The notes under the pieces are model-generated. The model worked only from the letters and a program-made list of their open reading frames with translations, did no database searches and was not told the origin of the DNA. From positions 56,617 through 120,616 of the forward strand of contig CALVLT010000001.1 in assembly GCA_944340905.1 (NCBI GenBank): a stretch of 64,000 nt of DNA, in the 5' to 3' direction. Positions within the stretch are counted from its first letter, which is position 1. Each line of letters opens with the position of its first letter. This document shows, one piece after another, positions 51,807 to 59,902 of this stretch. This stretch comes from an uncultured Clostridia bacterium. Its GTDB lineage: Bacteria; Bacillota; Clostridia; Christensenellales; Borkfalkiaceae. The translations under genes and the position numbers were made by a program.

Positions 51807-52697
51807 ATGACGGGATTTTTGCAGGGCAGCGCCACTGCCATGATCACGCCGTTCACTGCGGACGGCATCAATTTTGAAAGTTTCGGCAAGATGATCGAGT
51901 ACCAGATCGAGGGCGGAACGGATGCCATCGTCGTGCTCGGCACAACGGGCGAGCCTGCCACCATGACCGAGGCGGAGAAGGAGGCGCTCATGCGCTTTGC
52001 CGTCGAACGGGCAAAGGGGCGCATCAAGATCATCTTCGGCACGGGCGGCAACAATACGGCAAAAGCCGTCGCCATGACCAGACTTGCCACCGACCTCGGC
52101 GCGGACGGCATTCTCGCCGTGACCCCCTACTATAACAAGTGCACCCAGAACGGGCTCGTCGAATACTACAAGGCGATCTGCGGCGCCACGCCGCTGCCCG
52201 TCATCTGTTACAACGTGCCCTCCCGCACGGGCGTAAACATCCTTCCCGCGACCATGGAACGCATTGCCGATATCCCCAACATGGCGGGCATCAAGGAGGC
52301 GAGCGGGAACATGCAGCAGGTCATGGAGACGGCGCGGCGCATCCGCTGTAAATGCGACCTCTATTCGGGCGAGGACGCCCTCAACCTGCCCATCCTCTGC
52401 GTGGGCGGGAAGGCGGTCATCTCCGTTGTCTCCAACGTTGTTCCCAAACAGATCAAGGGGCTTGTGGAGTATGCCCTTGCGGGCAAACTCGACATTGCCA
52501 ACGGCATGAACGACGTGCTCCTCCCCCTCATCGACGCATGCTTTGTCGAGGTCAACCCCATTCCCGTCAAGGCGGCGATGAATGTGCTCGGCTTTGACGC
52601 GGGCGTCCCCCGCGCGCCGCTCACCCCCATCGAGCCGGAGCACCTGGAACAGCTGAAAGCGGCGCTGAACGAAAATTTCATCGAGGTACACGCATGA
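51807..52697 (+). CDS. dapA: 4-hydroxy-tetrahydrodipicolinate synthase
   Basis: Condenses pyruvate with aspartate semialdehyde. 296 residues with GTTGEPATM, Tyr in VTPYYNKCTQNGLVEYY, and the Schiff-base Lys in MAGIKEASGN. AAGGAG precedes the ATG, and the gene overlaps dapB by four bases. Confidence 0.95.
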   Translation: MTGFLQGSATAMITPFTADGINFESFGKMIEYQIEGGTDAIVVLGTTGEPATMTEAEKEALMRFAVERAKGRIKIIFGTGGNNTAKAVAMTRLATDLGADGILAVTPYYNKCTQNGLVEYYKAICGATPLPVICYNVPSRTGVNILPATMERIADIPNMAGIKEASGNMQQVMETARRIRCKCDLYSGEDALNLPILCVGGKAVISVVSNVVPKQIKGLVEYALAGKLDIANGMNDVLLPLIDACFVEVNPIPVKAAMNVLGFDAGVPRAPLTPIEPEHLEQLKAALNENFIEVHA

Positions 52698-53455
52698 AGA
52701 TCGTTCTGTGCGGCGCCTGCGGGCGCATGGGTAAAAATGTAGCGGAAGCCGCCGCCGAGCGCGGCGTTGAGATCGCGGCGGGCGTGGACGTTTTGAGCGC
52801 CTCCGCCGCCTTCCCGATGTACCAAAAAATTGCAGACGTAACGGAAAAAGCGGACGTCGTCATCGATTTTTCGTCCGCCTCGGCACTCGGCGGTGTGCTT
52901 GCGTTCTGCGAAGAGCGCTCCCTTCCCGTCGTGCTGGCGGCGACGGGCTATTCGGACGGCGACCTTGCGCGCATCCGCACGGCCGCGCAGACGATCGCCG
53001 TGTTCAAGACGGGAAATCTCTCCATCGGCATCAACCTTCTGCAGCTGCTCGCAAAGAAGGCGGCGCAGATTTTGGGCGATGCGTTCGACGCGGAGATCCT
53101 GGAGCGGCACCATCATTTCAAAAAAGACGCCCCCTCCGGCACCGCCCTCATGCTTGCCGAAAGCGTGAATGAAGGGTTCGGCGGCGGGAAGGAGAACCTC
53201 TACGGCCGCCATGGCATAGTCGGCGAGCGCCAAAAAAAGGAGATCGGCATCCACGCCGTGCGCGGCGGCACCATCGTCGGCGAGCACGAGGTCATGTTCG
53301 CAGGCGAGGACGAGATCGTCACCCTCTCCCATTCGGCGCGCAGCCGCAAGGTATTTGCCTCGGGCGCACTGCAGGCGGCGCAGTGGCTGCAGGGCCGCGC
53401 CGCAGGGCTGTACGATATGAACGATCTGCTTGCGGAATACACAAAGGATTGGTAA
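52694..53455 (+). CDS. dapB: 4-hydroxy-tetrahydrodipicolinate reductase
   Basis: Next step of lysine synthesis. The 253-residue protein has the nucleotide motif CGACGRMGKNV, and the signature ERHHHFKKDAPSGTA with catalytic His and Lys. Coupled to dapA by ATGA. It ends the operon. Confidence 0.95.
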   Translation: MKIVLCGACGRMGKNVAEAAAERGVEIAAGVDVLSASAAFPMYQKIADVTEKADVVIDFSSASALGGVLAFCEERSLPVVLAATGYSDGDLARIRTAAQTIAVFKTGNLSIGINLLQLLAKKAAQILGDAFDAEILERHHHFKKDAPSGTALMLAESVNEGFGGGKENLYGRHGIVGERQKKEIGIHAVRGGTIVGEHEVMFAGEDEIVTLSHSARSRKVFASGALQAAQWLQGRAAGLYDMNDLLAEYTKDW

Positions 53456-53510
53456 CTCCCCTTCGCTGAAAATTTGCGGCAGACATTTTTTGAAATAACG
53501 CCGAAAACGA

Positions 53511-53539
53511 TTGCTTTTTCCGCCGTTTTATTGTAAAAT
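53511..53539 (+). promoter_or_regulatory. Promoter of tRNA-Ser(CGA)
   Basis: TTGCTT (53511-53516), 17-base spacer, TAAAAT (53534-53539), twelve bases before the tRNA. Confidence 0.65.
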
Positions 53540-53551
53540 AGGCGGGTAATT

Positions 53552-53641
53552 GCAGAGATGGCGGAGCGGTCGAACGCGCACGATTCGAAATCGTGTGATG
53601 CAGGGATGTATCCGTGGGTTCAAATCCCACTCTCTGCGCCA
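53552..53641 (+). tRNA. tRNA-Ser (anticodon CGA), CCA encoded; integration site
   Basis: Acceptor GCAGAGA/TCTCTGC, anticodon stem CACGA/TCGTG with CGA, serine variable arm, T stem GTGGG/CCCAC, CCA. From base 53583 on it is element-derived: the displaced chromosomal 3' half, with a different T stem, lies at 56133-56191. Confidence 0.95.
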
Positions 53642-53677
53642 GCAAAAGGCGAGGTCTTCGGGTCTCGCTTTTTTGCT

Positions 53678-54571
53678 TTATTGTGCCCGAAAATCGGGAA
53701 AAAGCGTGAATTTTGCCGCCTCTTTGCGTTTGTATTCGTCCATGACGTGCGTGTAGACGTCCAACGTCATCGCCGCCGTTGCGTGCCCTACGAGCTGCTG
53801 ACACACCCGCACGTTCACTCCACTTTCTGCGCACAGCGTGATATAGGTGTGCCGCAAATCGTGCAGATGATGGGCGGGGCAAAGCTGCTTGAACGCATGG
53901 CTTATATACTCCGCGGAGAACGGGAACACCCGTTCCGCGCTGCATACATGGAACACGCCGCGCCCGCGCTTTTGCCTGTCTGCTTCGTTCTGCTTGCGCT
54001 GCCCATCGAGGATTAGCTTGACGTCCTCGGTCAAGAGTATGGTACGGTAGCTCCCTTCCGTCTTTGTCCCGCGTATCAGGATGAGACCTTCTTGCTCGTC
54101 TATGTCCGACCATTCGAGCGCAAGAGCCTCCGCTCGCCGCACGCCTGTCATCAGGTAAAAGCACATGAGCCATTCCAGGCGCGTACCTTCGATGGCTTGC
54201 AGGAAATCCCACCGCTCTTTTGCCGTCAACGCCTTGCCGCGCTGCTTCCTGTAACGTATCGGGTCAGTGAGCTCTACCACGTTCCGCTCCACCATGCCGA
54301 GCTTGCTTGCCTTGCCGAACGCCGCGTGCCACGTTTGGCGGGCGTACTGCCGTGTCCTGCCATTGGGCAGCTCCGACAGGGCTCTGTCCAGGTCAAGCAC
54401 GCCGATATCCGCAAGCCGCATTTCTTTGAGCCATGCGGGCGTATGCAAGCGTATCATCTGCTCTATGTTCCGCAAACTGTATGGGCGTAAATACGGCTTC
54501 TTGTAAGTGGCATACCACAGGTCGAGCCACTCCCCCAGCTTCATATCCTTATACCGTGCTTTCGCTTCCAT
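53678..54571 (-). CDS. int: Tyrosine recombinase (integrase) of the element
   Basis: 297 residues from the ATG at 54571 (GAGGAG nine bases upstream). An N-terminal SAM-like arm/core-binding region (about 10-95) is followed by the catalytic domain: Arg in TGVRRAEAL (145), Lys 170 in GTKTEG, HLHDLRH (His237, Arg240), LVGHA (His263) and the nucleophile Tyr273 in VYTHV. All catalytic residues are present. The gene ends 36 bases from the tRNA, the usual int-att layout. Confidence 0.9.
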   Translation of the reverse strand: MEAKARYKDMKLGEWLDLWYATYKKPYLRPYSLRNIEQMIRLHTPAWLKEMRLADIGVLDLDRALSELPNGRTRQYARQTWHAAFGKASKLGMVERNVVELTDPIRYRKQRGKALTAKERWDFLQAIEGTRLEWLMCFYLMTGVRRAEALALEWSDIDEQEGLILIRGTKTEGSYRTILLTEDVKLILDGQRKQNEADRQKRGRGVFHVCSAERVFPFSAEYISHAFKQLCPAHHLHDLRHTYITLCAESGVNVRVCQQLVGHATAAMTLDVYTHVMDEYKRKEAAKFTLFPDFRAQ

Positions 54572-54639
54572 GAGCTTTTTCTCCTCTATTAACACGCGAC
54601 AGGTCTTGCCATAGGCGAGGGAACGCGCCGCGCGTCGGG

Positions 54640-55473
54640 CTAACTTCTAACATGCCACTTTCTTTCCACTATTACAGGGGCACGCCCCTGTACCCCGTGT
54701 TTGCTCCTGATTGGCTGCTCCTGCGCGCTTTCCTGTTCCCTGCGGCAAATGATTTGCGTGTACTGCACAATGCCGTAATGCTCGCTCTCATACGTCGAGG
54801 TCTGCACGCGCTGCACGTTTTCAAGGCTCTCCAACTCCGCCTCTATCTGCTTTTCGTCCGTGTACACCTGCGGCGCGTTGAGCCCGCGGGACATAGAGTA
54901 GCTTCTCCGACCGATGAGCCGCTCATCCATGTTATCCTTCGTCATGTACTTGGTCACATAAGCTCCGACATTGTCGACGTTGTCTATGCGGTTGAGCTTG
55001 ATAAAGCCGTGCCCCCACAGCTTGGCAAGCGCGTTCACGTCAACGAAAGGCAGATTGCAAAGCAGATGGAAGTGTATCGCACCGCGCTTTTGGAACTCTA
55101 TCACGCAGACATATTGAAAGCCCGGGTATCGCCTGTTTAAGCACTTGATGAAGCTGCCCAGTGACATATAGGCAAAGTCTATATCCGTCACGTTCTCCGC
55201 AAAGGTCAGCGTAAGGAACTTGTTGAGCTGCGGATTGGCATTGATGATACGGCGTACTTTCGTTCGCGCTCTGTTTGCCGTCTTGCTTCGGTTTTCCTGC
55301 TTTACTTCCATTGAGGTAAATGCTTGATTGGCTCGTCCTCTGCGTGCTCCGCCGCTGCCTCTTATCACGGGCTTTTCGTAATCGTACAGCTCAACGACGT
55401 TTCCCGAACGAATGAGCCGTCTTTGGTATGGCTGTAATGTATGTAGTTTTGGCATTGTTAAGCAACTTTTCAT
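54640..55473 (-). CDS. HUH rolling-circle replication initiator of the element
   Basis: 277 residues. The metal-binding HUH motif is HFH at 134-136 (GAIHFHLL), and the nicking-tyrosine region is GAYVTKYMTK (Tyr172 and Tyr176, Lys175). FLTLTF at 86-91 matches motif 1. It resembles replication proteins of small RCR plasmids and ssDNA phages, including gokushovirus VP4-like and related Firmicutes Reps. The start is uncertain: ATG at 55473 or the ATG six codons later (MPKLHT); neither has a good ribosome site. A 48-base hairpin lies 36 bases upstream. Confidence 0.82.
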   Translation of the reverse strand: MKSCLTMPKLHTLQPYQRRLIRSGNVVELYDYEKPVIRGSGGARRGRANQAFTSMEVKQENRSKTANRARTKVRRIINANPQLNKFLTLTFAENVTDIDFAYMSLGSFIKCLNRRYPGFQYVCVIEFQKRGAIHFHLLCNLPFVDVNALAKLWGHGFIKLNRIDNVDNVGAYVTKYMTKDNMDERLIGRRSYSMSRGLNAPQVYTDEKQIEAELESLENVQRVQTSTYESEHYGIVQYTQIICRREQESAQEQPIRSKHGVQGRAPVIVERKWHVRS

Positions 55474-55508
55474 CGGTGAATTAAATACCTTTAATCGAGT
55501 TAAGATAC

Positions 55509-55556
55509 GCGCCGCTCCACGGGCGCCCGCAAGCGGGCTCCCCCGTCAAGCGGCGC
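55509..55556. other. Long hairpin upstream of the element's rep gene, origin candidate
   Basis: Nested arms: GCGCCGCT (55509-55516) with AGCGGCGC (55549-55556), ACGGG with CCCGT, and GCCCGC with GCGGGC around an AA loop. Such GC-rich cruciforms next to an HUH rep gene are typical of double- or single-strand origins. The rest of 55474-55784 has no gene. Confidence 0.6.
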
Positions 55557-55689
55557 TCGCCGAAGCACGCTTCCAGCCTCACCCACTCCCCTTTCCTGAT
55601 TGCAAAGTAAAAGCCCCCGCAGGTGTGAGGGTGCGAGGGCTAAACAGATTTTTGCAGCCATGAGCTGCTATTCAATTGGCAATGAAAGC

Positions 55690-55778
55690 GCTCACACCCA
55701 CCACAATCGTAGTGCAATCATATATTATCACAACTATTGTGGTGTGTCAAGTATATTTCACCACTTTTGTGGTAAAAT
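55690..55778 (+). promoter_or_regulatory. Operator-like palindromes and -10 before the XRE gene
   Basis: Several CCAC/GTGG half-sites occur: CACAACTATTGTG (55729-55741), CCACTTTTGTGG (55761-55772) and a CCAC...AGTG pair near 55698-55712. The -10 TAAAAT (55773-55778) is 6 bases before the ATG, so the mRNA is probably leaderless. No good -35 is seen. Autorepression and rep control are inferred. Confidence 0.5.
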
Positions 55779-55784
55779 ATTTGT

Positions 55785-56123
55785 ATGAGAACTTATACGA
55801 TTGAGCGGGGTCAAATCCTAATTGCGAATGATGAAGCGGTCGAAGTAGTCAATGAGCAGGAACTTATGCAGGCGTTCGCGAATAGCCTGAAAGCATTGCG
55901 GCAAGTCTGCAATTTATCTATAACGGGCTTGGGCGAAAAGCTCGACATTTCACAGCAGACATTATCCACCTATGAGAACTGCACACGCGTTCCATCCCTT
56001 TTGCAAGCAATTTATATTGCCGCATACTTTGGCTTTACAGTCGAAGATATGATTTTGAGCGGACTTGACATGCGTACATTGAGTGTCGAAGAAGAGTATG
56101 AGAAAACTCATTTTTCTGAATAA
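55785..56123 (+). CDS. XRE-family HTH regulator of the element
   Basis: 112 residues. A helix-turn-helix domain spans about 30-90 (LKALRQVCNLSITGLGEKLDISQQTLSTYENCTR is its core, quoted in part), preceded by a short N-terminal segment. Divergent from rep and int, as cI-like repressors usually are. No ribosome site; the ATG is at the expected transcription start. It ends ten bases before the right att repeat. Confidence 0.8.
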   Translation: MRTYTIERGQILIANDEAVEVVNEQELMQAFANSLKALRQVCNLSITGLGEKLDISQQTLSTYENCTRVPSLLQAIYIAAYFGFTVEDMILSGLDMRTLSVEEEYEKTHFSE

Positions 56124-56132
56124 ATATAAACT

Positions 56133-56191
56133 ATTCGAAATCGTGTGATGCAGGAATGTATCCAAGGGTTCAAATCCCTTTCTCTGCGCCA
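56133..56191 (+). pseudogene. Displaced 3' half of the original tRNA-Ser(CGA) (right att site)
   Basis: Repeats the tRNA from the anticodon loop through CCA. The first 22 bases are identical to the intact tRNA; the T stem is AAGGG/CCCTT instead of GTGGG/CCCAC, still perfectly paired. It is therefore the host's former tRNA end, cut off by integration. Confidence 0.85.
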
Positions 56192-56194
56192 AAG

Positions 56195-56838
56195 GTGATT
56201 GCGTTTGAACACTGTTAAAAAGGTGTTCAAGCGCTTTTTTCACTTCTTTGAGCCTTATGTCCGCGACCTCGGTTGCATTGCCTAATTTGATATGCACAGT
56301 TGCATAGCCGTCGTCTACGAATACTTTGACAACGAGGTTGTCTATCAATTCTTTTGATAGTCCTTGTCGGCGGGGTTGCCTTTCAATAAGTCGGCTATAA
56401 ATTAAAGTGTGCGCCGCGTGCGTTGAGTGCGGCGGCAATGTCCTGCTTTTCAACGCCTTTGTCGTATTCCGCGAAAATATAGCGGATAATTTCGGCTTGT
56501 TCTTCGTCCACCTCGACAAACTTTATATTTTTGTTCCGTCTGCCAACGCTCGCGGTCGGCTCTTGGCGCAGTTTATAGCCGTACACAAGATGACCGCCGC
56601 AAAACGTACCGTTTGCAACGCTTGTGTCAAGCCCGTTGCGCACACGCTTTGAAAGGCGTTTACTGTATTTTTCGTCGTTCCATTCAAGGAACATTTCATA
56701 AAATTCGCCGCCCTCGTCGTCGCTAATGGGCTGTGTTGCCGATATTACCCGAACGCCGTATTCCTGTTTAAGCATTTCTTTATACATGATATTGTCGCGG
56801 CGATTGCAGGCAAAGCGGTCGAACATATAAACTGTCAA
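56195..56838 (-). pseudogene. Large serine recombinase remnant
   Basis: Reading the minus strand from 56838, VYMFDRFACNRRDNIMYKEML and SATQPISDDEGGEFYE come from a resolvase catalytic domain that lacks its first 70 or so residues, including the catalytic Ser. FCGGHLVYGYK begins the recombinase domain. Translation stops at 56395, and the homologous C-terminal end (LSKELIDNLVVKVFVDDGYATVHIKLG) follows in another frame to about 56200. The zinc-ribbon middle is deleted. It is a relic of an earlier element at the same tRNA. Confidence 0.75.
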
Positions 56839-56906
56839 ATATCTTTATGGACACTGCGAAAAGATTATAGTATATATCGTTCTTATTCTATTTTGAGGCA
56901 AAAAAC

Positions 56907-56935
56907 TTGCATTTAACATTGCCATGTGCTATACT
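56907..56935 (+). promoter_or_regulatory. Promoter of the 907-residue lipoprotein gene
   Basis: TTGCAT (56907-56912), 17-base spacer, TATACT (56930-56935). The transcript should begin at 56942, the first base before the leader hairpin. Confidence 0.7.
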
Positions 56936-56942
56936 GTAAGCA

Positions 56943-57090
56943 CCACACAAATCCTATATTTTGTTATACCGAGCTACGAATGGCATTTCGTATCTCTTAT
57001 CTCGGTATAACGAGGATTTGTGTGGTAACAATCGGAGATACAGGTGCAGGGCGTGTCTTCGGTTGGACGCGCCCTTTAATTATGCCCTGC
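56943..57090 (+). ncRNA. Structured 5' leader of the lipoprotein gene
   Basis: An 83-base hairpin (56943-57025) has three stacked stems: CCACACAAATCC with its complement (12 bp), GTTATACCGAG with its complement (11 bp) and TACGAA/TTCGTA (6 bp). Downstream, GGGCGTGTC (57049-57057) can pair with GACGCGCCC (57066-57074), followed by TTTAATTAT, while GCAGGGC (57046-57052) can instead pair with GCCCTGC (57084-57090). These two pairings are mutually exclusive, as in a switch. Confidence 0.6.
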
Positions 57091-57115
57091 TCGATAAAAT
57101 TTCAGGAGGGCAAAA

Positions 57116-59839
57116 ATGAAAAGGAAACTGTTACTTGTGCCGCTCGGCATGCTTATAGCAACCTGCTGTGCTATCGGTTTTGCTGCATGCAACGGCGATG
57201 ATGAAAAAAGTGAGCCTGTTTCCGTAGATAATGTTTCGCAGCTCGCGGAGCAGTACGGCGCGCAGGCAAAAAACTTTTTCGTAAACGAAGTCATCGAAAA
57301 AGCGCTGCCAGCTGAAACGAACTTCGCTGCGGAAAACGTGTTGGGTGCTACGGTCGATCTCGGCGATCCGCAGGCTAGGGAATTACAGTCCGTTAAAATT
57401 GTTTTGTTTTACGCAAGCAATGCCGTTGACCGCGTTTACAGCGTCAGCGAAATTGCTTTTACAGAGCCTGTCGCGTTGAATGCTGTCGCAGGGTACAATT
57501 GCGCAAGTTCTGTCAATGCCGCGGCAACGGAATTGTATAGCGATAATTTGAATATTTTGGATTATGCGTATAACAGCAACTCGCTTGCAGAAGCAATCTA
57601 TAAAAAGGTCGTACAATCGGACGAAACACCCTTTCAACTTACGTTAAAATATGAGGGGGAAATTTATTTTGCATTAGGGAATACCACAAAAGTAACATTA
57701 TGTAATGAATATGAACTGTTTACACAAACGGAAAAAACGGTAAAAAAATATAGGCTGGTAGTTAGGCAACAGGATAGCGAAGAAGAAATCATAGAGAGCC
57801 TGAGCAACGAAAAGAATTATAAAATTTGGGAAGCCAAAGAAATCACGACGTTGCAAACGCCATTTATTATTTCCGATTATCGGCAGGAAAACGAGAGCGA
57901 TATCCCCGCGGCGGAAAACTTTATGACTTTTGAGCCGTATGGAAATGGTTACGCGGTAACCGGATTGGATGAAAGGTATCGGGGAAAAGCGATAGAAATC
58001 CCCGTTTCTCATAACGGTATGCCTGTGACGAGTATTGGTAATCATGCGTTTGGAGGGTGCGCTTCAATTACGAATGTAACCATTCCCGACAGTGTGACGA
58101 GTATCGGAGAGCGTGCGTTCAACGGTTGCAGTTCGCTTACGAGCGCAGCAATCGGTAGCGGTATAACGAGCATTGCCGCGAGCGTATTTTCAGGATGCGA
58201 TTCGCTTACAGATATATATATTACAGATATAGCACCTTGGTGCGGAATTGAGTTCGGCGATGCTCTGTCGGATGGTGCTAGACTGTATCTTAACAATGAA
58301 CTTGTCACCGATCTCGTTATCCCCGACGGCGTAACAAGTATCGGCGATTATGCATTCGCTGGTTTCACTTCAATTACGAGCGTAACAATTCCGGATAGCG
58401 TAACGAGTATCGGCCGCAGCACTTTTTCAGACTGCCCGATAGAAACTGCAACCATGCCTACGCTTGCAATAGGTTCTATTCCGGAAACAAATCTTAAAAC
58501 TGTTGTGATCACTAGCGGGAAAGTTATTGAAGATTCTGAATTCCGCGGATATCCTTTGCTTTCAAGCGTAACGCTCGGCAACAGCGTTCAGAATATCGGG
58601 AAAAGCGCGTTTGAAAATTGCAGCTCGTTGAAAAGTATCGCCTTTGCCGAAAACCTGACAAGTATCGGAAAGGATGCGTTTAAGGAATGTGAAGCACTTG
58701 AAGGCGTGTATATCACGAATCTCGCGGCATGGTGCGGTATTACATTCGGTAGCAGTACTGATTCTACTTGGAACGATACTTGGGCAAATCCTCTGTATTT
58801 CGCAAAAAAATTATATCTGGACGGAGATCTCATAACCGACCTCGTTGTTCCGGACGGAGTGACGAGTATCAATGCCAGAGTTTTTTCTAACGGCGATTTC
58901 ACAAGTATAACGATTCCGGACAGCGTGACAAGTGTTGGCGGCGGTAACTTCGGCAATACGTACGAAAAAGCAACCGTTCCCGCACACATTTTGGGAAATA
59001 TAAAGCATACGAACTTGAAAACAGTTGTGATCACAAGCGGAGAAACTATTAGCGAGTATGCTCTCTCCGGATGTAGCAGTTTGACAAGCGTCACGATCCC
59101 CGACAGCGTGAACAGTATCGGCAATTATGCGTTCTCCGGTTGTGGCAGTTTGCCGAACATTGCTATCCCTGGCAGCGTTGAGAGTATCGGAGAGTATGCG
59201 TTTGAGGATTGCACCTCGCTCACGAGTATAACACTCCCTGATAGCGTGGCGAGTATCGGAGAGTATGCCTTCTATAATTGCAGTTCGCTTACGAGTGTAA
59301 CTATCCCCGACAGCGTGGCGAGTATCGGATATGATGCGTTCGAGGATTGCAGTTTGCTTACGATATATTGCGAAGCTGTTAAAAAACCAAGTGGCTGGAA
59401 TAGTTATTGGAATTCGGATTGTCCCGTCGTTTGGAATTGCAACAATAATGACACGGCGAACGATGGATATATCTATACTGTAATATACGGTATTCGTTAT
59501 GCATTAAAGAACGGATCGGCTACGGTTGTAAGACAATCCTCCTCTTTGAGCGGCAGTATTTCTATCCCTGCAGGCTTTACCTATAAGAATATGGAATATA
59601 GAGTGACGAGTATCGGAATATCTGCGTTCGAGGGTTGCAGTTCACTTACGTGCGTGACCATCCCTGACGACGTAACGAGCATCGGAAAGTATGCGTTCTG
59701 GAATTGCAGTTCGCTTACGGACATCAACTTTGTCGGTATAAAAGAGAAATGGGAAGCAATTTCAAAAGGTGCTTCTTGGAACAATGGTACCGGCAACTAC
59801 ACAGTCCACTGCATTGACGGAGATATAGCGAAAAGCTGA
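57116..59839 (+). CDS. BspA-type leucine-rich-repeat surface lipoprotein
   Basis: 907 residues. The signal peptide ends in the lipobox GFAAC (Cys at about 25). An N-terminal domain of about 250 residues is unrecognised. Then come roughly 15 BspA-type LRR units (for example IGERAFNGCSSLTSAAIGSG and VTIPDSVASIGEYAF), with two inserted blocks ending in DLVIPDGVTSI and DLVVPDGVTSI. No sortase signal. AGGAGG lies six to seven bases before the ATG. The DNA is clearly AT-richer than the 1-53 kb region, suggesting acquisition. Likely adhesin; LRRs of this type are also found in protozoan-associated bacteria. Confidence 0.85.
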   Translation: MKRKLLLVPLGMLIATCCAIGFAACNGDDEKSEPVSVDNVSQLAEQYGAQAKNFFVNEVIEKALPAETNFAAENVLGATVDLGDPQARELQSVKIVLFYASNAVDRVYSVSEIAFTEPVALNAVAGYNCASSVNAAATELYSDNLNILDYAYNSNSLAEAIYKKVVQSDETPFQLTLKYEGEIYFALGNTTKVTLCNEYELFTQTEKTVKKYRLVVRQQDSEEEIIESLSNEKNYKIWEAKEITTLQTPFIISDYRQENESDIPAAENFMTFEPYGNGYAVTGLDERYRGKAIEIPVSHNGMPVTSIGNHAFGGCASITNVTIPDSVTSIGERAFNGCSSLTSAAIGSGITSIAASVFSGCDSLTDIYITDIAPWCGIEFGDALSDGARLYLNNELVTDLVIPDGVTSIGDYAFAGFTSITSVTIPDSVTSIGRSTFSDCPIETATMPTLAIGSIPETNLKTVVITSGKVIEDSEFRGYPLLSSVTLGNSVQNIGKSAFENCSSLKSIAFAENLTSIGKDAFKECEALEGVYITNLAAWCGITFGSSTDSTWNDTWANPLYFAKKLYLDGDLITDLVVPDGVTSINARVFSNGDFTSITIPDSVTSVGGGNFGNTYEKATVPAHILGNIKHTNLKTVVITSGETISEYALSGCSSLTSVTIPDSVNSIGNYAFSGCGSLPNIAIPGSVESIGEYAFEDCTSLTSITLPDSVASIGEYAFYNCSSLTSVTIPDSVASIGYDAFEDCSLLTIYCEAVKKPSGWNSYWNSDCPVVWNCNNNDTANDGYIYTVIYGIRYALKNGSATVVRQSSSLSGSISIPAGFTYKNMEYRVTSIGISAFEGCSSLTCVTIPDDVTSIGKYAFWNCSSLTDINFVGIKEKWEAISKGASWNNGTGNYTVHCIDGDIAKS

Positions 59840-59860
59840 TCAACTGAACTCAAACTTTTC

Positions 59861-59890
59861 AAAACCGCTTCGCAAGAGGCGGTTTTCTTC
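59861..59890 (+). terminator. Terminator of the 907-residue lipoprotein gene
   Basis: AAAACCGC/GCGGTTTT stem with a ten-base loop, 22 bases after the stop; the T-run is TTTTCTTC. Confidence 0.75.
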
Positions 59891-59902
59891 TATAAAAACC
59901 AC

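Larger units (their letters stand above)
53583..56154. mobile_element. 2550-bp integrative element in tRNA-Ser with 22-bp att repeats
   Basis: The 22-bp core beginning ATTCGAAATCGTGTGATG occurs at 53583-53604 and 56133-56154. The interval holds a tyrosine integrase next to the tRNA, an HUH replication initiator, a long hairpin and a divergent XRE regulator, and nothing else. This is an unusually small complete set for integration, replication and repression. Confidence 0.85.

Noticed and set aside
53319-54212. Minus-strand frame containing an RVGFEPTDTSLHHTISN-like segment
   Set aside because: That peptide is simply tRNA-Ser read antisense, a common false-protein signature. The integrase in another frame is the real gene. 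The similar segment near 56170 arises from the tRNA remnant.
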